The position numbers and the translations under genes were made by a program. Source: Takakia lepidozioides (lineage: Eukaryota > Streptophyta > Takakiopsida > Takakiales > Takakiaceae). Taken from it: a stretch of 64,000 nt of DNA. Of this stretch, positions 10,311-21,190 are shown piece by piece; within the stretch, counting starts at the first letter, position 1; each line of letters begins with the position of its first letter. Below the pieces are notes generated by a model, which was not told where the DNA came from, made no database searches, and saw only the letters and a program-made list of their open reading frames with translations. The stretch spans positions 14,694,001-14,758,000 of the forward strand of contig CM060731.1 in NCBI GenBank assembly GCA_030704615.1, written 5' to 3'.

Positions 10311-12693
10311 TTTCACGAGAGAGGAGGGAGATAGAGAGCTAACATGGTTGGTGAGGGGGCGCTTCTCAGGTTGGTAACTTTTTTGCAGCAGTAGGACTGC
10401 AATCACCACGACCAACAGCATCTCCACGAACAAATGCCCTGCCAACCCACCCATCTCTCATTAATGCGTCTGCTAATCACATTTCTTCGTGGGAGACCTA
10501 ATTGATTAACCCTGGAACACTTGCAACTAACAGCCAACCAGAGTTTACAGCACAGCTTTAGCAGGATACTTCACTGGGTCAATTTCTAACCATAATTGAC
10601 TTGATCAGTGACAATTTGTTGGATAGAACTGACAACCTTTGCACCTTTCTCTGCCACACTCCCTTTATCGTTGTCATAAGGAAGTTCTAGCTATCAATGT
10701 GCCCACTGCCCAGCATATCTGGAAGTATTAAACGCTGATGAAGGCCTAAATATTCAGGGTACAGATCTGGTTTTTAACCTAAATCAAGTGCTTGTCAAGC
10801 AGAGAGCTCCCCCAAAAGTCACCACAGAGAATTCAATATGCTAAAAAGCTACAAGTTTTATGAAACGATACGAAGGTATAGTCAATGGTTAAGGCTGGTT
10901 ACTTCGATCATCCTAGTCCCACCTGACTGAAAGCCCCAAAAAACCAGTGGAAAAATTCACCAGAAGGGAGATATTCCACACGCCTCGATAATGTGATAGG
11001 CGGAACGGCTGTGACGTTATCACGAGTTGCATATAAGAGGGAGAGAATGGACCTACTTTCAACAGCAACAGCGTCCAGATTGGACAGAGCAGAAGGGCGA
11101 CAAACCTGGACGCAGGATAATCACAGACAACGAAGGCATGGAAGCTCCCGCCCAACACTGCAGATCACTTGTGCAGAGAGGTGGGGACGGAGAGAGAGAG
11201 AGAGTACCAACCATCAATGTGAAACCCAAAGATAACAGCATCTGCCAGTGGCGCATCTAGCAGAGGAACCAGAGACTTCTTCATGTCCATCACCATCTCC
11301 GTTGCCATGGCTCCAGCTCCCCACTACTGCAAGCCACCCTCCCCGAGTGCGCTCATTTCTGTTACGCAACCAAGAATACAACGCAGAATATACGGGAGAG
11401 GGTAGATGGGTTGTTCCTATTATCCGCGCCCGTGCTAAATTCACGAGTTCTCCATAACCCATGTTTCTGGGTGAGGACGGTCAACTGCTGCTTGCAGTCT
11501 GAAGGAATGCAACACCGCCCTACTGCAAGTTTGCAACCTCTCAAGTCACCCACCACCGCCTTGGTTGACTGGAGCATTTACATTACTGCCAGGGAGGTTG
11601 TTCTAAGTGTTATCCAGGAACATAAATGCATGTTATTCAGTATTATATGCAAGGAAGGGAGGTGGCTGGCCTCTGAATTGCGCTCTTATAAAAGCTTATA
11701 GGACTTCGTGACTTGAGCTTGGCCTACGCAGAAAGAACGCGGTGGTGGCGGCTGAAGTCTGTGCCACTTTTGTCGCTTCCCGCACAGCATTCACGCTTGT
11801 TTTGTTTTGGTTCTTCCCCAGAAGAGCATTGTGCACATCCCCAGCAACAAAAGCTCAACATACTGAGAATGAGATATCCAAGGAGGAGAATGTGAGGTAC
11901 GTGCGGACATGTCTCTCGGCTCGGTCGTTGCCTTGTTACAAGCCAGGGGGAGGAAAAAGCTGGTGGAAGGAACCTCATTAAAGCTTGTACATTGACAGAG
12001 AAAATGGGAGGACATGGGGAAGGGTCTGCGGTTTTGTTACCTGCACAGTAGCCTAGCGCATTCAAATCTACTAAGACTTTGCCCAGAGCTTTGAACAGAG
12101 ATTGGATCTGAGACAGATGTTGCTAGCGGTCTCTGCTATCAGAACAGCAAGGTTGCCAGCACAGACCAGGGGCCCTATAAAACTCAATGGTGACCCTAGT
12201 TTACCTGGCCTAAAAGACTCCGAAATTTAGGAGTCGACAACAAGGGAGACAGAGAAGGCTATGATACTACTAAGCTGTGCACCGAATAAACTTTGCTGAT
12301 TTCGTCATTGACAGATGTCGCACTAGAGAATCTGGATGCTCTCTTCAGCAATTAGTTCTAGTGTATTTCTTTTCCTAGTAAGAGTGAAGCCCCGTAATCT
12401 GCTGTACATACGAGGGAATTCCAATGACATAATACCAAGCGTTTGATTCTGAATAACAAACCCCCTTAGTCTAGATACAAGAGGGATCTCGAGACTGATC
12501 GACATTTGGTCACAGAATTTTAATACACCTCTCCTTGCTCAGGCCTCGCTCTCTCAACTCAACTTCCAAGTAATACTATACCCTTTTAAGGATCTTCTGC
12601 ACAGGGGTTCAAACCTCAAACATTATGATTCTGGTTCAAACTGCACAATCCAGGGCTATAAAAGCTTCTCTGTCAAAATCCCGGGCCTTTGTG
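10311..12693. other. No gene recognised
   Basis: I looked here for the N-terminal membrane-anchor exon of LCB1 (a hydrophobic helix followed by a basic KPPKRPLT-like stretch) and did not find it on the minus strand. Short frames occur on both strands without domains. A promoter or first exon could still be hidden in this stretch. Confidence 0.35.
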
Positions 12694-14049
12694 TTATCCA
12701 AATCCTTCTGTCAAGACGTCAGCCACAGTTAAATCACTCTTACCATGGCCAGCATGATCCACTAAATTTTTTATAACTTCATTACTTCTACGTGCAGAAC
12801 TTCTAAAACTTCGCTCTGAGCTATAGACAACGGTAGAGCCGTCGTCACTGAGGAACCCACTGCCTAACTTGTGGTCCTCGGACTCCCGAAATGACAGCAT
12901 CCTTCCTGAACAAGAGAGAAACCTTCCAGAACAAGAATACAGAAATCTTCCAGAACACGAGAACTGATACCAGGAACCCTTTCGCCTGCGCCTGGATGAC
13001 AGCTGGGCGGACACCGAGTCAGAATCATCGTCTATTTCCCAGCTCCCAACACTCGGAACTATATCATCATCCGTGTCTAATAATCTGCTGAAAAATTTAT
13101 CATCTGATGCTGCTTCACTTGAACTTGCCGATCGTCCTTGCGCTAGATACTCTCTTATCCTTGTCGATTGTGACAGTAACGCGGGCTGAATAATCCTGCT
13201 ATGCGCTCCCAGATCAGGGGAGACACAATTCAAACAGCCTGGAGGAGACGAAGCCTGGCTGACAGGTGTGCCCTCTTGCAATGGCTCTATGATCTCTGAT
13301 GATTCCGTTTCCACTTCCCGACTAATCTTTGACCCCTCCGTTGAAAGCGTCTGTTCATCCGAGGTGGCTGGAGACGAAGAGTCTCTGCGTATTGAGGGGG
13401 GATCCAGGTGTAGCTCTAACTCATCCGAGGCTCCACTGTGATCTGTCACAGTCGAATTAAATTCAGAGCTAGTTTTTGATGCTTCATGATACTGTTTAGC
13501 CAAACCAATGAACTTGTCCAGTACTTGCAGTGCCCAACCCACTTCCGGATCCGAGGTCTCCACGCACTCATTCTTTATCTCCCTGGGCCCTGAATGGTCC
13601 TCAAGAATGCTGATAGTTGGCTCTGAGGTTATGCCAGTTTGAGGCAAGCCTTTCCTTGATGTCAGGACAGGCACATACGCCTTAGTTACGTGATCTGCCT
13701 TTCTTGGCGGGACAGAGGGATCTGGACCGCAACAATTGTTCTTTTGATGGTCATCGGATGTATCCGTCATATGCATCTGAGGCAACGGAACGACCCGCCC
13801 TGACCCACCAATAGTCCTACTTGCATTCTGCTCTTGGAAGGCCTTCCCAACGATCTCGTTGTAACTCGCCTTGCTTCGAGATATTGTCACTGAAGGCATT
13901 TGTAGCTGAGGACTTGGGGACAATTTATCATACTTACGAGAGTAAGACTCCATGAACTCAGCTTTACATGAAACAGTTGGCGAGTTCTGCAGCTTCGTAC
14001 AGATCCTCGATGCTGGCCAATAACACCTGCAGCTACACGCCAAATTCAA
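12694..14049 (-). CDS. Long unknown ORF, Ser-rich acidic protein (about 420-451 residues)
   Basis: This is the longest open frame in the window. The frame opens after a TAA with no ATG at its head. The first in-frame ATG is about 33 codons in (MESYSRKYDKLSPS), and a splice acceptor near the CTGCAG at 13990-14045 is an alternative beginning, so this may be a large internal or last exon. The protein is hydrophilic. Residues about 160-190 look helical (VGWALQVLDKFIGLAKQY). The middle is Ser/Thr/Glu/Asp-rich, and near the C-terminus there is a threefold CSGRFL-type repeat after a basic SSRRRRKG run. It ends in DLTVADVLTEGFG. No transposon motif is seen. I do not recognise the family; it could be a real host gene. 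Confidence 0.45.
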   Translation of the reverse strand: MNLACSCRCYWPASRICTKLQNSPTVSCKAEFMESYSRKYDKLSPSPQLQMPSVTISRSKASYNEIVGKAFQEQNASRTIGGSGRVVPLPQMHMTDTSDDHQKNNCCGPDPSVPPRKADHVTKAYVPVLTSRKGLPQTGITSEPTISILEDHSGPREIKNECVETSDPEVGWALQVLDKFIGLAKQYHEASKTSSEFNSTVTDHSGASDELELHLDPPSIRRDSSSPATSDEQTLSTEGSKISREVETESSEIIEPLQEGTPVSQASSPPGCLNCVSPDLGAHSRIIQPALLSQSTRIREYLAQGRSASSSEAASDDKFFSRLLDTDDDIVPSVGSWEIDDDSDSVSAQLSSRRRRKGSWYQFSCSGRFLYSCSGRFLSCSGRMLSFRESEDHKLGSGFLSDDGSTVVYSSERSFRSSARRSNEVIKNLVDHAGHGKSDLTVADVLTEGFG

Positions 14050-14981
14050 GCATATGAGCAGAGCCCATATTGCAGCTTACATGTATGAGATAATTTCACT
14101 AATTTTCTGACGTCCGTCTATAAAGGCAGTAGAGCTCTAGTTAATATTGATCGAGTATTGAGTTGGCCTATATTCTCTCCAGGATGCATGCAGCAATTGA
14201 TCTGATAATCAGGTAAACGTAGTGCAGAGATAGTGCAGAATCTCCTTGGTACACGGATATTGGCCGGGCTGGTGATCGATCTCCGGGCCAATTATCATGA
14301 TGGTGCAGGGGGCGAGAGAGACAGACAGACAAAGATCAGCTGCTGGATCTTGAACTAGGCCAGAACACGAGTGAGAAGAGCTAGCATGACTAGCTTCTGG
14401 TTACAGCTATATTGAGCATTTGATCTTCGCTGACTCGCATAATTAGCGCAAGCTGCCTCTCGATGATCTTCAGAGGGTGGCTCAGTAGTGCAGGGGAGTA
14501 CTATTATAGGTATCGGAAGAGAGATTTCGCAATTGAACACAATCTGCAGAATCTGGCTATCTAGTACACGATCCTTCAAACTCAACCGCAGAGTAACTTT
14601 AGATGTACTAGGAACAACGCTGAGTATTAGCTCAACGTAGGTCGTCGGTTTCCTTAGAGAAAGCGAATGACACAACTTCGTATGAGTAGAGATGAACGAT
14701 TCTCTTCAGGAACCCTTAATCGCACAAATTCTAGGGATTAGGTACTATGTTTCTGTACATCTAGAAATATATTCCGTCCAAGTAGGTGGCTTGGTTAGGT
14801 GGCTTGGTTCAGGACAGCGATTCCATCGGTAAGTGACCAAGATCGACTAAGTTCGCAGCAATCACAATGAGATGCTAAAACTAACCTGTGGAATTCTCTC
14901 TTCCGGGAACGTGTACGAGGTCGAGATATTCACGTCGTCCAACGCTATCGTACACACAGCTCCTGTGTTTGAGCGATCCTT
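14050..14981. other. No gene recognised; possible upstream exons of the unknown ORF
   Basis: The minus strand has a 106-codon frame at 14355-14675 with a beta-strand-like run (ISLPIPIIVLP) and a possible short exon at about 14890-14945 (TSYTFPEERIPQ followed by GT). These could be upstream exons of the ORF at 12694-14049, but no family match supports joining them. Confidence 0.25.
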
Positions 14982-15125
14982 AACTTTCAATCTGATATCC
15001 CTCTGAGATATCAAACCAGGTCTTCATGTTTTTTTCCCATTGTCACTCTCCTCAACTTTCAATCTGATATCCCTCTGATATATCAAACCAGGTCTTCATG
15101 CTTTTTTCCCATTGTCACTCTCCTC
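14982..15125. repeat. 72-bp direct tandem duplication
   Basis: Two adjacent 72-bp copies, 14982-15053 and 15054-15125, differ at only a few bases. Each starts AACTTTCAATCTGATATCCC and ends CATTGTCACTCTCCTC. This is a simple segmental slippage or duplication. Confidence 0.9.
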
Positions 15126-18100
15126 ATACGAAGGCGATCTACAACTTGAGCCTCGCATTGCCTTCCCCTCGCATACTGAGATCCAACATGTTGATCCTCG
15201 TATACGTTTCAGAGTGACTCCAATCCCCGCCCCGAGACGTAAATCCGATCATCAAAGTGTCATTGAACTGAACTCCAACTCCTGTTGTTCCCGGAGCTTG
15301 CATTCCCTGAATCTGTTTTCTAGCCGACACATGCGTAAACTGTGGCCGTGATCATTCGACTGACCTGTCCACCACAACTCTCCAGAGCGTGGCAGGCGAG
15401 GCGGCGGTCTGAAGCACTGGAATTAGAACCCAAGAAAACTGCATGACTCACCAACCAGCCACCTGTTTTCGCCACCGCCCCCAACATCTTCACACACAAA
15501 CTAAACTCACTTTTGTTTCAAACCCCTATCATGAACTAGATGCGGAGGTGGTGGACTCTCATATCATGATTATCACTTTCATGTGAAGAGATGGCCGAGC
15601 AAGAGAACATATTTGTCGTCCTTTGCTTTTGACTAGATCTGCAAATGACCATCATAAACCCCTCCAGGGATTTCATCATGAGATTAGCTTAGATGACTGT
15701 TCTGTGTTCTGTTAACAGGAACGGGCCAAAATTCAAGCCGGGTTTCTGGAAGTCGTCATGAAGTCCTTGCTTTGATTCTGTTGAGCTTCACGAGGCAATT
15801 GCCCATAGGCGCCGCTCAAATAAGAAATGAAAAGGGCCCCCATGTTAGGCTTAGCTTCCGTCAGTCTTCTTCTTCTCCTCCGAGTGGGGCCAGGCCGCCA
15901 CGGACAGCTCAAAAAGAAGCCGGACGTGGCTCCAACTTATCGAGGCTGTGGATCCCTCACACTGGGGTCGGTGTTGTGTAGTTTAAGTGTGCAGCTCCGC
16001 AAGCCTCACATTCAAAGCTTCCATTTTCTTCCCACGTGACCCACAACTGGGACTGCTTCAACGGTGGTCCCAATCCTGCAACAGTAGCCATCGGTGGGAT
16101 CTCACCCAACTTCTCACAACGTTAAATAACTGCCCCAAACAGACTCTGTTGATCTTGACTTTGGATTTGGTTTGTGAACGCTCCCCCTTTTCGAATAATT
16201 CACTAAGTTCACTACATCTGATCATTCTCTTGCAACCTTTCAAGTATTTGATCCAAACATGATGGAAATTTTCCTGAAGTGGAGGGTTAATTTCAGATTA
16301 CACGCACTGCAGGAGGCTCCGGGAGCGTCATGAGAATGCTACATCACAACATGAACAGCAGATGATGTGAACAGTTTTGGGTGGCACCACAACAACTTGG
16401 CACTTGGAGCTTGCCAGTTTAGTATTGTTTATTCAGCCTTCACACTTCTTTTCTCTTTTTCTTTTTCTTCTCACATTCTGACTATTTTTGGTCTAGGCTG
16501 CATCAACCAATCAAGAAAATTATTTTGGAAGCAAAAAAAGTCTATTATTAACCTTTTTGACACCTAAAAATTACTACCCATGCCCAGTAAAATGAGGCTA
16601 ACTACCTATCAAAAATCATCCAGAAAAATGGACCTTACACGTAGGTGTGCACTTGGCACCTACATGCACTCACCAAAAATGAACTTGTTTCACCGTCAAA
16701 TATGGGAGATTATATGGTTCTAGAGAGGATGGATTTTTGTTTCTGTTTTTTGAAAACATGGTTTTTAACCTTGACCAACTAATTTGAGAGGCTTTTAGAT
16801 TTTTGGGGAGTGTTTATTCCACACATTCCTAATCCGTGGTAGGAATGCCATAAATGAGGGGAAAAAATCAGGTTTAGCATGGGGGTGCTTTGTATGTGTT
16901 TGTTGTGGTGGTGGTGGTGGTGGTGGTGGTGGTGGTGGGGGGGGGGGGAGGGGGGGGGTGCGGGGTGGAACTACCTTCATTACAAAGATTTAGAAATTGG
17001 GATTTTTGGCCTCCACAAGATGCTATGAAATATTGCACAAATTCAAAATCCCTCTGGTGAGGGAGTGACTCTCTTCACACCTACACCTTGGGTCCAAATT
17101 ATGGCCAAGCCAATGGTAGAAATTATAAAAATTGACACCCCAGTGGTTTGAAGTGTTGTCCAATCAACGTTGGCCACCCAACTCTATGTGGCCTCCCTCC
17201 ATGCAAGCATTTTGACCCACTGGGTTTTGAAAATTTGCGGACGTGGCAGACTTTCTCCAAATGGCATGCTGCCAATTGGAGATGATCTGTCATGTTGTCA
17301 GGTCATTATTGCTGAAGAAAAGAAAGAAACGACCAAAAATATTAAGATCTTGCAAAAGTTCCCGTTAATATATCATGTTCTATTAAACGTGAAACGGGTT
17401 CCATAGGAAGTTAAGGGTTAATAGAGAGAGAATTTATAAAGAGGCAACTTCATCATACTTCGATATCACCTGGGGCAAGGACGGCCAACTCGGCACCAGT
17501 CTTTCCCGACTTACATGCTGCCATTGGAAAGACGCAGTCCCGGAAGTCCCTTGGCGAGGTGGAGGAGGGCGCCTACAACTCGCGTCATCGACGTGCTCAT
17601 GATCCAAGCTCAAGACTCAGCTGAAGTTCTATACTTAGGATGGCCCAGCCGCCGGCATCCCTCAAGCTCCCCCAAATCCATTTCCTCACTGTAAGCCTTG
17701 ACGGCCTTACTGGTGGTTATCTTTTCCACCTTCTGCAATGAATTTGTGGGCCTCTGTCCCCACTCCTCCACCAAAAACAAAAAAATGAAAAAAAGAAAAA
17801 AAGTGAAAAAAAAAATTAGATTTTGAATTCTGTCAAATATATTGAGATAACTAGTTGTACAGAAATTATTACATGCTTAAGGTCTCCATGTCTTATTTGT
17901 TTTCTCTGTCCGTTGGTTAGGGGATAGTAGTCCATCTGTAGTTACTTTAGAGGCCCTGACGAGGTTGTTTTTTCCTTATATATATAATAATTAACTTGCC
18001 AAAAACTATTCATTCTATAATATTTCTGAATGGTTCACAAGGTAATCCCCTTTTTTCTTTTTCAAAAAGGTGACGCGCACATTGCGGTTGTGGCCAAGTG

Positions 18101-18151
18101 GTTTGGCATATTTGCTGATCCTATGTATTGGCCTGTGGGTGGCGTTCAATC
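15126..18151. other. About 3 kb with no supported gene
   Basis: Open frames are short and lack domains. A minus-strand frame at 15139-15330 begins just inside the duplication's edge and shows no homology I recognise. Simple sequence includes (GGT)n followed by a G-run at 16903-16960, which creates a spurious poly-proline frame on the minus strand, and an A-rich tract at 17769-17815. The region ends at the hAT terminus. Confidence 0.4.
16903..16960. repeat. (GGT)n microsatellite plus poly-G run
   Basis: About ten GGT units are followed by a near-continuous G tract. On this strand the run is G-rich enough to form quadruplex structure. Confidence 0.85.
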
Positions 18152-18599
18152 CAGTGTTGGGCGGTTACCCGCCTAGGCCCCGGGTAACCGCCGGTTCCGG
18201 TTCCGGTTATGTGGAACCGGACCGGACCCGCCTGTGCAGAACCGGAACCGGAACTGGAACCGGAAATTGGGGATTGTGTGGGAACCGGAACCGGCGGTTC
18301 CAGCTACGACCACATGTGTGGGAACCCGGGTTTGGGGACTCTAAAGCGGTTCCGGTTCCGGCTGTAGGCCTAAGTGTCTCTACAACTCATCCAGCTCGCT
18401 CTCTCTCGCATACATCTTGCTCGCTACTCCAGTCCAGGTAAGGTTCGTGTTTCGTGTCTCCATCTCCTACTTTATTTGTTTGATTTCTCTCTCGCTCTCA
18501 TTTCATCTCCATCTCCCTTCGCTTTTCCTCTGAGGTTGATTGATTTAATGTGTTGTTTTGTTTCTTTTCTTCTCAGTTTATCGCACAAGAGGGGGCTGA

Positions 18600-19770
18600 T
18601 CTCTCTTCTGCTGCTGTGGCAGGTGGTGGACACAAAGGGAGGGAGTGTGAGCAGAAGGGCCATGCCAACCAGCCGTCGCTTGTTGTTGGTGAGCATCCAC
18701 CATGTTCTTGTTTTTTTTTAATTTTTTGGTTCAGCAGGGAGCTAATGGGCCCCATGCTCTTGTATTGTGGTAAGTGGCGCATTGGAGGGAGGAAGTGCGA
18801 GCAGGGAGGCCCGCGCAACCAGCCCCGTCGTCAACCAGCCCCTTGTTGGTAAGCATCCATCACTTTTGGTTATTTTACTGTTTTTAGCTTTAGTTCACCA
18901 TGAAGCTAATCAGCCTCCTCTTTTTCTGCTATGGCATGTGGTGCAGGAGGTAGGGAGGACGAGTAAGGAGGGCCCCACCTGCAACCAGCCCCCTTGGTCC
19001 ATGGTAATCATTGATCATCATTTTTCTTTTTCTTTTTCTTTTTCTTTTTCTGTTTTTTTTTATGATAGCCCCTTGCTCCACTATGGTAGATTTTACGGTT
19101 GAGGGAGCACAAGCAAGGAGGCCCCGCAACCAGCCCACATTACCCACTGGTAAGTATCTTCCTTTCTTTAATGTTTTCTAATTCTTGATACAATTGGGGG
19201 TTGATAAGATAGCCCCCCTTTGGCTTATGTTATGGCAGATTCTGCATGAGAGGGAGGGAGCCCAAAGCAGGGAGGGACCTGCCAACCAGCCCCCATTACC
19301 CGCTTGTAACTCCCTTTCATTGAGCTTTATATTTTTAGTTGTTTAAATTTTTGTTAAAAGAGGGGCTGATTAGCCCATTGCTCTTGTGCTACGGCTGATC
19401 GTGCATGGGAAGGAAAGGAGGGCAAGTAGGAAGGCTTGCCAACCAGCCCCTCTTGCACCGCACATGTAAGCATCCCCCTTCATTTATTTTTTCCATAAAA
19501 TTGGTATAGCAAGGGCTGATTAGCCGCTCCTAATGCAGATCACACACAAGAAGGAGGTCCAGTGCAAGTAAAAAAGCACGTCAACCAGCCCCTCTCATCT
19601 TCTAGTAAGCCCCCACCCTTTAGCTTAGTTTTTTAATGTTATTCTTTCCAATGTGTGGTACAACAAAAGGCTGATTCGCCCTTCCTCATAGTGATATGTT
19701 GCACTCGGGAAAGGAGCAGAAATAGGAGGCATCTTGACCCGCCAACCAACCCCCATTACCCGCGTGTACT
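18600..19770 (+). repeat. Eight-copy array of about 150-bp repeats inside the hAT element
   Basis: The anchor AACCAGCC recurs at 18667, 18817, 18983, 19128, 19283, 19441, 19583 and (as AACCAACC) 19743, spacings 142-166 bp. Each unit has the order: GCTGATTAGCCC-like start, a pyrimidine-rich tract ending in (G)CAG, a short GGGAGGG..AGGAGGC block, CAACCAGCCCC, then a GTAAGC/GTAAGT-like step. The AG and GT positions resemble splice acceptor and donor sites around a block of about 50-60 bp. No zinc finger or other domain is readable in the units. Confidence 0.8.
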
Positions 19771-19812
19771 TCCCTTTCATTGTTCTTTATTTTCTTAATT
19801 ATTTTAAGTTTC

Positions 19813-21170
19813 TCTGTGAGTTTTGATTTGTGGATGTCAAGAGGCGGAACTGACACTTTTGTTATCATAGCGCACTTTATTAATGAACAGTGGGAGCAAT
19901 GTCATGTGACTCTTGGCATGTTTGAGACACCTGACACATCTGGGGCTGCCATGGCACATCAAGTCAACAATCTTCTTGTGAAGTATGGCCTCAATACTCG
20001 CATTATTGCCTACGTCAAAGACGAGGGAGGTAACTTGGCCACTTTGACGAATGCTTTGAATTCGGTGGTCTCATGTGCGTGTTTGGGGTTGTATTCTCCA
20101 TTTGTGGGTAGTTGTTTTGGGCATGCAATGTCCAAGTGTTGCCAGTATGCAACAAATGATGCAAAAGTATGCGCAGATATGAGATCGGTTTCTGTAAAAA
20201 AATGCCCAATCAGAGTTGCAAAAAACCATTACTTGGACAAAAAAAAAGTGGCAAAGGGAGACAAGAATGGGCAAAGGCATGTGTGAACGGCGACATTCAT
20301 CCCCGCAAATTGAAGACTCCGGTGAAGACACGGTTTGCTTCCAAGGTGATCCTCTTTCAAGAGACTTTGGAGTTTAGGCAAACCATAATCACTTGTTATT
20401 CTAGGCAAACCTCATTGGCACTGCAGTCTCGCATACCAAGTCCACAAGTGTGGGCCATTGCCCAATCAATTTCTACAGTTCTAGGGCCTGTGGTTCATGA
20501 GTGCATTATGAATCAATCTGGGGGATTTTGGCTGTTGTCCGATGCTCTTAATGCAGCCATTGCCACAACAATTCACATGCGAGGAAGTAGTGTTCCCAGG
20601 GCTGCAACTGTGGATCATTGCATGGGGGATTTCTCAACAGAATTGACATTGTTGGAATGGCGGATGGCTCGAGAGGTGGTATATGTCTTGGAACCATTTC
20701 TTTCTTTTTTGGAAAGGTTTCAATCACGCAAAGCTCACAATATGCTCGCGCTTAAGCTTGACCCACGTTACAAGGGGTTGTCATTGGTATCACAATATGT
20801 GGGCAAAGAGCGTGTTTTGCTTATTGTGTCCCAATATGATAGCATGGTGTTAGAGCCTCTTTTGGTAAAGTGTTTCAAGGTCTTACATCCGGATACTCCG
20901 GCCCAATCACAGCCCACTTCCACAATGGACGAGATGTCCTTATTTGGTGTGCATGACCACAATGAAGACATGACATTGACAGTATTGAGAGAACAACTAT
21001 TACATTTCAGAAGGACGAAGATAATTGAGGGTGAGTGCGTGGCTCCTTTGAAATGGTGGAAAGAACACGAGTCTCTCTTTCCGTATGTGGGATTTTTTGG
21101 CACGGCTAATCTTGGGCATAGTTGGCTCTCAAATGAAGCTGAGAGGGGTTTTAGTATGCAGGTGTCATAA
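19813..21170 (+). pseudogene. hAT transposase, broken by a frameshift
   Basis: The first frame (to about 20286) encodes FDLWMSRGGTDTFVII-type sequence that continues HVTLGMFETPDTSGAAMA and VKDEGGNLATLTNAL, the hAT catalytic-core region including a likely catalytic Asp. The second frame (20169-21170) carries the insertion-domain and C-terminal parts, with KLDPRYKGLSLVSQYVG and ending WLSNEAERGFSMQVS near the dimerisation region. The two frames overlap around 20170-20286, marking a frameshift near the A-run at 20240. The expected BED zinc finger upstream is not seen. The stop at 21170 removes the last part of the dimerisation domain. Confidence 0.8.
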
Positions 21171-21190
21171 CAAGCTTGAGACGGTGCAGG

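Larger units (their letters stand above)
18152..21180 (+). mobile_element. hAT transposon, 5' end intact, 3' end lost
   Basis: The left terminus at 18152 reads CAGTGTTGGGCGG, a hAT-type inverted-repeat start. It is followed by about 200 bp of subterminal GGTTCCGG/CCGGTTCC repeats in both orientations. The interior holds a 142-166 bp tandem array (18600-19770) and then a hAT transposase frame (19813-21170). The right end is missing: a gypsy integrase reading frame on the opposite strand begins within about 20 bp of the transposase stop, so the 3' terminal repeat and target duplication cannot be verified. A related terminal fragment lies at 34572-34900. Confidence 0.85.

Noticed and set aside
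10993-11260. Candidate first exon or membrane anchor of LCB1
   Set aside because: Minus-strand translation shows no match to the expected anchor followed by a KPPKRPLT-like segment, and no suitable splice donor was identified.
16795-16980. Poly-proline protein on the minus strand
   Set aside because: Produced by the (GGT)n and G-run microsatellite; no other coding signal.
16546-17420. Possible transposon between TATTAACC-like ends
   Set aside because: The inverted match is only about 8 bp and no target duplication is visible.
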